This document shows positions 12,401 to 21,874 of a stretch of DNA of 64,000 bases, one piece after another; the stretch's first letter is position 1; each line of letters begins with the position of its first letter. Made by a program: the position numbers and the translations under genes. The notes beneath the pieces are model-generated. The model did not search any database, was not told where the DNA came from, and worked only from the letters and a program-made list of their open reading frames with translations. The stretch lies in contig NC_092564.1 of assembly GCF_037975245.1 (NCBI RefSeq), positions 5,136,484 to 5,200,483 of the forward strand, written 5' to 3'. This DNA comes from Apostichopus japonicus. Taxonomy: Eukaryota > Echinodermata > Holothuroidea > Aspidochirotida > Stichopodidae.

Positions 12401-15400
12401 TGGAGGTCAAATTATGTCAAAACTATATTTTACATTAGTCATGGAGAATTAGGGACTGCACCCCTCGCCTCTTACGCCTATGTGTGTAGTGTCCGGTTTC
12501 GGAGTTTTATAATAGCCGTTATAAGAGGTTGCAATATTTCTACACCAATAAATTAACTGAGTCTTAATTTTCGAAAATTTCTGACCATCATTCTTCATCA
12601 CACTTCCCTCTACTCGTGCAATTTCAGAGCTCGCAACTGACCCGCAATTCGCGGGTTGGACCCGCATTCTAACACCCAAACCCGCTGACCCGCGAAAGCT
12701 TCCGAAAAACCCACACTGTAATTGTCAAGTATACATAAAAAAAAAATTGCATTAAATTTTGACTTAGCAACCATCATTTCTTAAGCATTTAGCATAATAG
12801 AGTATAAAACCTCCTTTACAGCATCATTTGAACCTCAAGTTAGCCTCTATTTCTTTTCATTAGGGCGAGCAACGAACATTTTCATGCCACGGGAAAGAAT
12901 GAATTATCACCTACTATTCAATTTATTGATGTTACACACAAAAAAAGACGCATAGTTCTCAGAAAATTTTTGGTGTCAAAAGCCTTTCTAAGTGCCACCA
13001 TTTTACATGTAGGCATCACCAGGATTCCAAAAAAATTCAAAAGGGGAGGAGGACACCCCCTCCCCTTATACCCCTCCCCCAGGACGGCGATTCGTGGCAT
13101 GGACCAGCTTTTGCCTTCTCAAGAGTTGGGAGCTATGCAATTTGGACCGGTCTGTTAGGGGTTGATGGGGGGTTTTCTATATTGGTTGTCCATAGATGAA
13201 ATTTTGTGCGACATTATGGGTATTTTTTGAAGTGAGAATGTGAATTTTCAAATTCTGAACAAATAATGGGCTTGAAACCTTGAAAAGTGGGGCTGACGGA
13301 TATTGTGGGCCGCGACGTAGAATCACCTTCAGAAGCAATGATCCACAGGTCATGCGATGAGGTCGAACATGATTTGTGACTGGTGACAATATTCAAAAAG
13401 GTTATGGATGGAAAAAAAAACTATTGGGAAATACTTCGTTCTCAGGCAAAAGTGTACATCTGGTTGGTCATTTCAAGGCCGAGAAGTACCATTTCCGGTG
13501 ATCTGGGGGGTTTCAAAACCAGAAATTTTCTTGTACGCTGCGCGCCAACCGATGGTGGCGCTCCGCTTAGATAGTAATTCGCGCCCCCGGGTTAGAAAAT
13601 CCTGGATACGCGCCTGAGTACTGTGCAAGACTTCCATAAAATACCGGTGCTGTGACCGAGTGGATAAAGGCGCTGGCTTTTGAAGCAAGGAAGCTGAGGA
13701 ATCGAGAGGTTCCGGGTTCGATACCCGACCGGGTCATAGTAAGATGGGTTTTTCATCCATGAGAAATCTACGGTATTCCCATCTGGTGAAATGACTTTCT
13801 AAATTGAAAAGATTCCAAAGTCGAGTTAAAATGTTGAATTGGAAAGCCACTCGACGTGTTTCTCCCACATTTGTGGTCATTTAACCTTGGTAAAAATAAC
13901 TGCTGATTATTATGATGATACACATACAGAATATCTATACGTTACGTTACGTATCCCGACTGTGCTGTGATATAGGGTAACTTATCCTAAGATAAAGATT
14001 ACTGTATCTCCTGTTCTCTCATATGATAATAATCATTGTGTTATCAAGTTACTGAGTGAGAAGAACGAAGTACACGAAATCAGCGTTATATTTCACTAAC
14101 AAACCTACCTCCCTCCATCACCCCCTCCCCCACTCCCTCACTATCTCTGTCTCTCTCTTCTGAAACCTCTGTCGCCGTAACTCCCACCCACAGAATGTTT
14201 CCGTTCTGCGTCGGGTCAAAGAAACATGTCTCCAATTGTATGCTATTTTTAGCTTGTGTGCTAATATACAAATTCTAACAAAATAGATCCCATCTTGGAT
14301 TCTTGAAAATTTTACTAAAACTTGAATAGTTTCCTTGAGAATAATCGCCTATAGTGAAAAGGGATAATGTCATATTGATAAATATCTGCAATATAAACGC
14401 AATATGATTGTGGTTCTTGTTGGGCATTTTAATGCAATTTAATAAGTTACAATGCATAACGAAGGTCTGAATTTTTGTGTAATAAATGAAAGCTATCCAA
14501 TTAATCTTTTCTATATCTTGCTTAGGACTGCTTACCGTACTTCAACGCGGACAACTTACTCAATTGCCCTTAGAAACATATCGTTGTGTTGCGAACGTTA
14601 CGTAGAAATAAATGGCACGTGCAAACGAGAAGGTTTGTCGGGTTTTCTGTTCCAAGTTCTAACCTGTACATTGAAATTATCCATATTTAGCTTATAATTC
14701 AGTTACTGTTTAGGGAGGGATTGCAATGTTATTGTATATCATTATTATATTTAAAAGCAAGAAGGCATATGTTGAATTGTGGACACATGAAACCAAATCA
14801 TTTCGGCATCAAATAACTTCTTATGAAAGAGTTTATAAAGTTGTTGTAGTGAACGTAACTACAATTTCTGCATATTAAGAGAATGAGTTATTAATCCATG
14901 CAGAGGCATTGAAATTGCTACTAATTATTTGAACTCTCAGTTTGCTGCCGAATTTTTCGTTAGCTGTCGAACTCGCAGTTTGCTGTCGAATTTTTGGTTT
15001 GCTGTCGAATTTTTGGTTTGCTGTCGAATTCTCAGTTTGCTGTCGATTTCTTAGTCTGCTGTTCAAATCTCAGTCTGCCATTCTCGATATGGATTTCAGA
15101 TATGTGATTTATTATATTTCTGTAATGATGTCTGTATACGAATGGATAGCAGAAAAGTTGATAATTTTGTATATATAGCTTATACACAACACGAGAGTTC
15201 TTCTACAAATGTAAGAATATTGATACAACCAGTAAGTAAAGTGGTAGGCCTACTTTTCTAGTTTCAATTTATGTGCTTAGTTCATTATTCCATCAGATAT
15301 TACTGTGTCGAAATCACAATATTTCAACCCTATAGAAACCACCACCGTGCCTACAACAACTACTACTACAATATTATTAGAAAAGCCATTGACACGAACA

Positions 15401-16563
15401 GAAATAATCTTTATTCCTGTCGCCATTTCTGCTTTCTTTGTGGTCTTGATCCTCATTATCCTGATAGTGATCTGTAAGAAGAAACGAGCACTGCCAAGGT
15501 AATTTTATGGAGATGTTTACAAATATGAGAAATGAAAAATGAGAAATATCCAATTTACACTCTAAAGTAAGTATCTAAAAAGAATTTGTTTAGATTTTCA
15601 AGTGACTACATGTTATGCATTAAAGCCTATCAAGTGATGGCACCATTTTCGGCCAAGCGAATTACGTCGTTCGATTTGTTCGGAGCGAACAAGTCGGATC
15701 TAGTTACGGTACTTGTATGGAGTGTATAGATCCAGTGACGACCGACCACACAGTGATGTATATATATACACATATATAAACTTAAATGTTGATAATGCAA
15801 TGTACACGGACATATTTCTACTTCATTATAACGTGTATACAACCCTAAAACCATACTTTCCACCCATAGCCAATTCAACAAAAGCGTTCAGCAAATCCGA
15901 TAATGTAGATCTCAATATTTAGCCTTGTTTTTAAATTACTTACGTTCACATTGTCAGCTCTATCGGTGAATCTTTTTTATCTTGTTTATATATTTTTTAT
16001 CTTGTTTATGTAGATCGGTTAAGTATGTGATGATGAAGATATCGTTTTTTTTTTTTTGAGGAGGGGGGGTGGTTCTTTTTTGCATTTGCCTATTCCGCCC
16101 TAAAATTTCGCATTTAATTATTCCACCCGTCATTGCTACTTTCCTGACCGGATCGAAAAAAATTTATGTAGTTGAGCTACTCCCGGAGAACTATATATTT
16201 TTTAATTACTGCTGAATGATATCTCCCAAATGGAGTCTTTCTGTCTTGACAGTTCGGGTATGTAGTGGTTGCTGATTCTGTTATCTCTATCACATAGACC
16301 AACTAACAATGGTATAGTTGGGTATGTGTCTCCTTTAACCTGCTTTAACAAGTGTTCCTATGAGGCCCGGGTCGAGTCCCGGTGGAGGCTGGAAGTTTAT
16401 TCACAGTTCTTCCAACTCTATATAAATGAAAATGATAACGTATATGTAAATGAAAATTGTAATGAGTTGGAAAATCAATATAATAGCTTTATTTGGAGCT
16501 TAAAAAACATAAATAAATTATATAACTATATTTATATAACTCATTACGTTTTCAATTATATAA

Positions 16564-16596
<33 letters not shown>

Positions 16597-18370
16597 AATA
16601 TATATATACATATATATATATACATATATATATATATACATATATATATATACATATATATATATACATATATATATATAATTGGAAACGTAATGAGTTA
16701 TATATATATATATAGCTTTATAATTTTTTTTTTAATTTTTTTTTTTACTTAGATGGGGGGGGGGGAATGAAAATATTTTGAAAACAATAACATAGATCGG
16801 CAATTATCAGTAGCTGATGCAAAGTTGACTTATATCGATCTTAGAGAGATTTTTTTTCGATATCGGCCAATACCGACAATGCATACCGATAATCGGTGCA
16901 AACTAATAACCTTATCGCTTTACTCTTGTCTACTTGGTAACACTAACAACAATCTTCGATCAACAAATATACGATCTGGACCTATATATATAGTTTATGC
17001 TGCTGTAACCATTCTTGGTCTGTACGTTACTTAGTAAGTGACGAAGGGAGGGGGAAGGGGGTTGGCTGGAATGCTTGAATGAACAACAAAAGGGTGTTTT
17101 TTCTTTTAAAAACTTAACTCGTCTTTCATCATTTTCGTCTTTCTCGTCTTTCATCATTTGTTCTTAGAAATATGATATCAATTAACATATGTTTCCACCC
17201 CCCCCCCCAAACCTTTTGTTCTGTATCCAAACGACACCAATTGATTATGACATGCAGATGCAGAACACTTCTGGTAATTTGCTTGATTGCCAAAAAAAAA
17301 ATCGGGGAACCGAAATATTCCTTTGTCTTTTCCATATGCGCACGCAAATACGATAGAATATCTTTTAATTTTGTTGTTTTTATCACTCCTGTCTTCGTCA
17401 AAAGAAAACCAAGCAGTTCTAAATGGTTTCCTCTTTAAAATTTACAGGTCACCTCCGAATCCACCACATGGGTAAAATGGTATGTTGAGAAGATCAATTT
17501 CGTTTGTCCTTTTAACTTGCAAGAAGTTTTTTCTTTTCTTTTTTCTCTCAATTTTTTCTTTTTCCCCTCGATTTTCTGTTATTTTTTGTAACCTTATGTA
17601 TGTTAACCTGTCTTGACTAATTCTTTTGTCTATACTTTTCAACACATATTTGGAGGAAAAGATTCATAAGTATTGCACTTCAGTTTTTCTCATTTTCCAC
17701 ACATTAGATCTTTGGTAGTTTTCATTGAATTATATTTAATACCATGATTATTTGATTATATGTATTGAATTCTTGTTGAAAATGTACTTATCTTTTGTGT
17801 TGGAAATAAACAGTTTAATTGTCATTGTCAAGTCTTTAAAGTTAAAAAGGAGTGTTAAAGAAATCAGCTTCCTTTGCTAAAATGAGTGAAGCTTTAGTCC
17901 ATCACGTTTGGTTAATATAAGTCCTTCGATAATCACTTTTGTCCATTGAATCGAGAATATTAATGACAATGAGCAAATAATAGCCGTTTTTCGGGGGGGG
18001 GGGGGGGGTATTTTGTTGTGCAAATATAGTATCGAAGCAGGTTTGTTTACAATTATCTAAAAGATCCCTAGCCGAAAAAGTAACATATTGAATTTGCTTC
18101 TTAGTACAATGTGTCAAATTTAGAGACATTAAAAGCTAATTTGTTTCTTCGTTTTTACACCCGAAACTTCAATTAGATTTAGTATCCAACATGTTCGATG
18201 TCACTGATGGTCAGCCAGTTTGGCAACAAGTATAAACAATTGTAAAGTATATATAGTTGTACACAGTATCTTTACTTTTTGTTTCAAGCGACACGGTGTA
18301 CACAACTGTAAAGTATAGTTTTACACAATACCGTATATTTTCTTTTTTTTAGCAACACGGTACACAACTG

Positions 18371-18449
<79 letters not shown>

Positions 18450-18631
18450 CATGGAAATGTTTTTCAGCTGTTTTAAATATATATCTATTTTCCTGTTTTC
18501 ACCTTGCAGATGAGGCCTCGTCTGGACAAGCACAGAGAGGTGTAAATATCAACCAGGGAGAAGAAATAATGGATATGGAGGAGAATCTTTATTACAGTAG
18601 ACCGACAGAATACAATAGGAACATTTACTAA
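9361..18631 (+). CDS. Gene A: EGF-less EMI-domain single-pass membrane protein (spliced)
   Basis: Exon model: 9361-9452, 11016-11117, 14526-14632, 15297-15498, probable 17448-17471, and 18510-18631. The first four exons join in frame with phases 2, 2, 1, 2. The product has a signal peptide (about residues 1-17), an EMI domain with cysteines at 26, 51, 60, 86, 87 and 97, a Thr/Pro stalk (about 112-125), a transmembrane helix (about 137-159), a basic stop-transfer Cys-Lys-Lys-Lys-Arg and a cytoplasmic tail ending Asn-Ile-Tyr. EMI modules are extracellular Cys-rich units found in emilins, multimerins and MEGF10-type receptors; ligand is unknown. No EGF exon is visible between the EMI and membrane exons. 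Total length is about 215 residues, far shorter than MEGF10-like proteins. The join between the fourth exon (phase 2) and the last exon (phase 1) is not resolved, so the tail linkage is tentative. The N-terminal two thirds of the model is well supported. Confidence 0.75.
10030..10061 (+). other. G-quadruplex-forming motif in gene A intron 1
   Basis: GGGGTGGGCGGGCGGGTGAG: four G-tracts with one-base loops, the tightest canonical quadruplex pattern, followed by further G-runs. It is on the coding strand about 580 bases after the exon 1 donor. Confidence 0.6.
11016..11117 (+). CDS. Gene A exon 2: central part of EMI domain
   Basis: Acceptor ATATTTACAG|A and donor CAG|GTGAGT are both close to consensus, and the 102-base exon is phase 2-2, so it joins exon 1 and exon 3 in frame. 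It encodes a Ser/Thr-rich stretch and then [10 protein letters not shown], two cysteines separated by eight residues, followed by Ser-Ser-Ser-Tyr-Arg at the next junction. The C-x8-C pair is matched in gene B exon 2. This is the expected middle of an EMI domain. Confidence 0.75.
11319..13616. mobile_element. Composite hAT-like element with 5-bp target duplication
   Basis: Left terminal repeat CAGGTGCGTATCCAGG at 11319 and right terminal repeat (reverse complement CAGGCGCGTATCCAGG) ending at 13616 differ at one position. They are flanked by AGTAC at 11314-11318 and 13617-13621. The interior holds a purine-rich block, two tandem copies of the dispersed module, part of the 2.2-kb repeat and a nested element at 12625-13137. 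No transposase is visible. It lies in gene A intron 2. Confidence 0.75.
12625..13137. mobile_element. Nested MITE interrupting a 2.2-kb repeat fragment
   Basis: The ends CAGAGCTCGCAACT and (reverse complement) CATAGCTCCCAACT match at 12 of 14 positions. CAATTT flanks both ends, or TGCAATTT if two terminal bases are counted as target. The host repeat continues colinearly across the insertion when the element and one target copy are removed. hAT-like by target length and ends. Confidence 0.7.
13645..13925 (+). mobile_element. tRNA-derived SINE
   Basis: The head resembles a class II (Ser/Leu-like) tRNA: A box TGACCGAGTGGATAAAGGCG and B box GGGTTCGATACCCG, about 65 bases apart. The anticodon arm is imperfect, so it is not a functional tRNA gene. 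An unrelated body follows and ends in an AT-rich ATTATTATGATGATA tail. Confidence 0.75.
14526..14632 (+). CDS. Gene A exon 3: C-terminal part of EMI domain
   Basis: Acceptor TTGCTTAG|G, donor AAG|GTTTGT, phase 2-1. With the Arg made at the exon 2 junction it reads [13 protein letters not shown], the Tyr/Arg-rich block typical of EMI domains, then the adjacent pair CC and a final Cys ten residues on (Cys86, 87, 97). In most EMI domains the pair is followed by Pro-Gly; here it is Glu-Arg. Phases match the equivalent gene B exon (49686-49783). Confidence 0.75.
14943..15077. repeat. 19-20 bp minisatellite between EMI and membrane exons of gene A
   Basis: About seven units of GCTGTCGAATTTTTGGTTT with substitutions. 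It lies in intron 3 of gene A, the position that in gene B holds the EGF exons. Confidence 0.85.
15297..15498 (+). CDS. Gene A exon 4: stalk and transmembrane helix
   Basis: Acceptor CCATCAG|A and donor CCAAG|GTAATT; phase 1-2. The exon continues exon 3 in frame (codon split G|AT). It encodes a Thr-rich stalk ([12 protein letters not shown]), a hydrophobic helix of about 23 residues rich in Ile, Val and Leu, and the stop-transfer sequence CKKKRALPR. The gene B membrane exon has the same phases. The Thr run is a likely site of O-glycosylation (inference). Confidence 0.75.
16355..16420 (+). mobile_element. 5'-truncated SINE fragment (B-box family)
   Basis: GGCCCGGGTCGAGTCCCGG followed by TGGAGGCTGGAAGTTTATTC. 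The same body sequence, reversed, is in the longer copy at 43505-43628, so both belong to one tRNA-SINE family. Confidence 0.65.
16536..16701. repeat. Long inverted repeat around a TA/ATACAT microsatellite
   Basis: The arms 16536-16559 and 16678-16701 are 24 bases each and pair with one mismatch; the start is ATAACTCATTACG and the end CGTAATGAGTTAT. The loop is about 118 bases of TA and ATACAT units. Confidence 0.85.
16858..16910. mobile_element. Fragment of a hAT-like element end
   Basis: Carries GATATCGGCCAATACCGA and ACCGATAATCGGTGCAA, like the subterminal sequence of the complete element at 26284-27731. No complete partner end was found. Confidence 0.45.
17448..17471 (+). CDS. Gene A exon 5 (probable): short Pro-rich cytoplasmic exon
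   Basis: After acceptor TTTACAG the 24 bases complete the Arg codon left by exon 4 and add a Pro-rich run (SPPNPPH), then a donor GG|GTAAAA. The exon is phase 2-2, but the terminal exon needs a phase-1 donor. Either another small exon is missing, or one base in the GGG at 17470-17472 is wrong, or this is not an exon. An alternative 14-base microexon at about 16299-16312 would fit the phase but is too short to trust. Confidence 0.35.
18371..18447. repeat. (TA)n microsatellite before the gene A tail exon
   Basis: About 77 bases of TA units, ending 62 bases before the terminal exon acceptor. Preceded (18240-18370) by three diverged copies of a CGACACGGTGTACACAACTG-type unit. Confidence 0.9.
18510..18631 (+). 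CDS. Gene A terminal coding exon: cytoplasmic tail
   Basis: Acceptor TTTTCACCTTGCAG|AT followed by a phase-1 reading frame of 39 residues and TAA at 18629-18631. The tail is acidic and ends with a Tyr cluster ([16 protein letters not shown]). The only long open frame after this acceptor is the phase-1 frame; the other two stop quickly. The position, 3 kb after the membrane exon and before a polyadenylation signal, fits a last coding exon. The tail does not align with the gene B tail. Confidence 0.6.
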
Positions 18632-19349
18632 CATCATATAGAAACACACTTAATAGTTGTCTTCGGCGTGTCTTGAACGTGTCGCATTCGAATTAGTGGT
18701 AGGCTACGGTTAAAACAAGGATACAGTAAGATAACATAGGCAATGGGTGAAGAAGGAGGGGCTGTGGGGGAGGGGGAGGGGAGTTGCCATAAATTTATAA
18801 TCGTGTTTGTGTAGGTTTAGCCTGATAATAACGAAGGTGTTATAGAATGATATAATGTAACGAAGCATTAAAACTTTAAAGGTTAGTGCGTTTCCGACGA
18901 AAATCTTGGTACTGATTCGATCCATTTATATATTTAGGGAGAGGGAGGGGTCTATATCTACAGAGAGCTTTGTTACCCGTCTCTAAAACCTTCCTGGTTT
19001 CTCTATGTTGAAAGTGTAAATAAACTTATTTTGGGGGTAAAATCTGATGGCTGGCAAAGATTACCGATAGTGTCACGGGTATCGATGGTTGGTGATGTCC
19101 GTTTGGATAGGTTTTATGTATAGTAGTAGTTTTTGAATCGTTAAGATTTGTCAATTATTATGGTGGTACGATAGGAGTATTTTCATTTCATAAGGAAAAA
19201 GAGCATTTTCTATTGAAGCAGATATTTTGTTAGGATTTTAGTCCAGTTCCGTTTCCGAGTTGTTGTACCGTTGAAGAGTCGGAGTTCATGACTAACTTTG
19301 ATTAAATTTTTCCTTTGGATGGTATTAGGAGATTGATTGCTATATCAGC
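18632..19349. other. Gene A 3' UTR and downstream flank
   Basis: Sequence after the stop codon, with a G-rich stretch (about 18755-18785) and the poly(A) candidate at 19019. No other gene seen. Confidence 0.5.
19019..19024 (+). terminator. Candidate poly(A) signal of gene A
   Basis: Canonical AATAAA about 390 bases after the gene A stop codon. It is the first canonical hexamer seen after the stop; another lies near 19743. AATAAA is frequent by chance in AT-rich DNA. Confidence 0.45.
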
Positions 19350-19571
19350 TAGTGGTCCGCAAACGTTTAGACCCACGAACCAGGAACTTCCGAGAGATTC
19401 ATCAGATAAACTGAGACCCCTCAGAATCGATTCTCAGAATCTATAGACGCTAGTTTTGGTCTATGGACGTCGACAAGCTCCGAACACCGCAGAGAAAATT
19501 TCAGATGCCTGCAAAAATCCCGCCGCGATCCATCGAAAATCATTTCGCGCCCCATAGTTTGCGGACCGCCG
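19350..19571. mobile_element. Putative hAT-like MITE downstream of gene A
   Basis: The ends TAGTGGTCCGCAAAC and (reverse complement) CGGCGGTCCGCAAAC are inverted matches around a non-coding 190-base core. An 8-bp target duplication is not recognisable. Confidence 0.6.
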
Positions 19572-20810
19572 TGCTTTAGTATTATTTCGCCATGTAAAGC
19601 GGTGTGATGAACTCCCTTGAATTTATCATACTATAATAGTTACAAAAATATATCACTTTTGTATGGAAATTGATATTTTGTATTCATTCTCTGTTTTCGT
19701 ATTAAAGTCTAACGAGGTTGCGGTCTTTATTTCATTCAATATAAATAAACAAGAACCATAACAGTGCACGTTTTTCATTTCTTTTTTCTAATAATGAACT
19801 GGTTTTGCTATTTAATTTCGACAAAATGTGTTCCATAGGAAGACCTCAAACGTATATGGGAAGCCCTTTCTGTGTTATGGTTCAGATAGTCCAAATAATC
19901 TGTCAGTGATAAGGGGTAAAAGCTTTCGACCTAAAATAGCTTTGAAAATTATATAGATTAAAAAAAGAGTAGGTCTATGGTGAAATGCAACGTATACAAT
20001 GCAATACGATTCTCTATATATCACAACGTTTCATGTCAATAATGGATGGCGAAGAACCACTGGAAGGAGAAATTAATTTCTCTCTAAATTTCATAATTGT
20101 CATTGTTTTCCTTTTCATATTTGTTGGTGAATGCAAACAACATGTTTTTTTTTCTGACAACAACGCCAATAAACACTCAGGTAATGATAAATTGCCCCAT
20201 TAACTTTTGAAAACACCCACCTTATACCAAGGAAGATGAATAAGCAGTAAGTCACTTATAACAGAATACATATAAACTGGGGGCGTCCTTTTAGTATGAT
20301 ATTCCGTAGAAATTGATGTCGCCATTTATATAGATATTTAAAGGTCACAATAAAACGTCGAAATTGGAAACAATGAAAAGTCAAAAAATTCAGATAAAAC
20401 TTTAACATTTACCGATAAAACATCGAAGTTTCGAAGTGCAGCTTTGGAATTGTGTGATAAAAACGCGGGACTGTCGACTTGAAATGTCGAATTGCGAAAT
20501 TCGACATATATACAATCATGGAAATGTTTACAACGTTGTAATTTTGTGTTAAAACTTGGACATTGAGAGGCACGGCCCTCTGCAGGAAGCAGAACGGGCA
20601 AATCTCAATTCGGAGCACCAAAAACCAAACATAAATAAATAAATAAACTTGAGAAATAACTTGAAAATATATAAATTTAAAGGTATCTGAATATGTTTAA
20701 TTTCCTCGTTTGAATATTGCTCCAAGTCCAAGTCCAACTTTTCGTCCCATAAACTCCATATTTCTCTCTTTTTACGATGGAAGTTATGATCACCGTCTCT
20801 CCTAACCTGT
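19572..20810. other. Intergenic region with one unassigned exon-like frame
   Basis: A frame at 19985-20180 contains a hydrophobic stretch (NFIIVIVFLFIFVGEC) and ends at CTCAG|GTAATG, so it could be an exon, but its phase differs from the first exons of genes A and B and no partner exon was found. Confidence 0.3.
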
Positions 20811-20871
20811 CAGCGCCCCTCCCACCAGCGCCCCTCCAATTAGCGCCCCTCCCATCAGCGCCCCTCCTATT
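20811..20871. repeat. Short tandem repeat of CAGCGCCCCTCCCA units
   Basis: Four imperfect 15-16 base units based on AGCGCCCCTCC, markedly GC-rich against AT-rich surroundings. Confidence 0.9.
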
Positions 20872-21140
20872 TTAAGTCGTGTTAACCGGTCGGCTATACA
20901 CAAATGTTTTACGCAAACTGCATCTGCTTCCTGACGTGTGGATACCGAGGTATCACATCTTTAACTCCGCGTTGTAAAGTACTCTTGTTTGGCCTTTTAA
21001 AGAAAAGTCACCTAGAAGAGAACCTGGGCACGAAAACTAAACAACCAAACGACTGATCCTCTCTCAACCCCAGTCCCATTGCATCGAGACTGTGACTGTG
21101 TGATCATCGTCAGGTGTGTATCATTATTCCCCTCGAAGGG

Positions 21141-21185
21141 GAACAGATACTACACATGATCTTAGCCAAAAGGCCGAGAAGCGAT
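21141..21185 (-). ncRNA. U2 snRNA 5'-end-derived sequence (SINE or pseudogene)
   Basis: On the minus strand from 21185 the sequence begins ATCGCTTCTCGGCCTTTTGG and continues through the branch-point-pairing GTAGTA region to TCTGTTC, matching the conserved first 45 bases of U2 with one difference by memory of the consensus. It then diverges into a CCCCTTCGAGGGG hairpin, and no convincing Sm site or U2 3' domain follows. A functional U2 gene is therefore unlikely; a U2-headed SINE or truncated pseudogene is more likely. Confidence 0.7.
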
Positions 21186-21212
21186 CTTGCTTGACCTTGT
21201 ACAACGTGCACG

Positions 21213-21248
21213 CAGGGAGCTGCTATACGTTAGAGTAGCAGCTCCCTG
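21213..21248. other. Perfect 13-bp stem-loop upstream of the U2-like 5' end
   Basis: CAGGGAGCTGCTA pairs perfectly with TAGCAGCTCCCTG across a 10-base loop. It lies 28 bases upstream (minus-strand sense) of the U2-like start. Confidence 0.8.
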
Positions 21249-21874
21249 GTGTAAGTATACAAAAATGCGCTACGCAAACTGCATCTGCTTCCTGACGTGT
21301 GGAGGTATTACAAATTTTACTCTGCGTTGAAAAGTACTCTTGTTTGAACCTTGTACAACGTGTTAGTTGTCAACGTCGTACGTTATCGTGCTTACGACGT
21401 ATATGTAGTGGCTGTCAATTTAGAAAATTACTACATCATTGAAAATGGGTTTCTCATGCTGTTTATCGGTGTAATGTCAAATGATACATCTGATATTGGT
21501 CGAAAATTGCACCCATCATCACCTATGAATTACGCTGTCCACATTTCATGAAGTTATAGTTAGTATCCTGATATTTAATTCAAATAGTGCATTGGGGGAT
21601 TAAGTCTACTGCATGTGTGTAGAATTCTAACGGAGCCTCTTTTTTCGCTCTATTTCCGTTCCATTCAAACAGTTGAAGTGACAAACAAATTACAAGTCAC
21701 AGAAATCATTACTTCACTCATCACTTATCCCAATCAGGGGTTATGACGACCACCACCACCACCCCCCCCCATCCCCACACCCCTCCACCATCCAACCTCC
21801 AACCGTAATACCTACTCAAACTGCTTAAATTACTGCAATGTCTACTTTTGTTTTGTTTTTGTTTGATTTTCAAG

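Larger units (their letters stand above)
20893..21346. repeat. Pair of about 100-bp direct repeats flanking the U2-like sequence
   Basis: 20893-20991 and 21252-21346 share ACGCAAACTGCATCTGCTTC, then CTGACGTGTGG and AAGTACTCTTGTTTG, with small indels. A shorter ACCTTGTACAACGTG repeat (about 21193 and 21348) lies around the right copy. Confidence 0.85.

Noticed and set aside
13645-13735. Possible tRNA-Ser/Leu gene
   Set aside because: The anticodon stem is imperfect and the sequence continues into a SINE body; treated as a SINE head.
16269-16715. 148-codon open frame rich in Tyr/Ile
   Set aside because: It is created by the TA/ATACAT microsatellite and a SINE fragment.
21141-21185. Functional U2 snRNA gene
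   Set aside because: Only the first 45 bases match; no clear Sm site or 3' domain follows.
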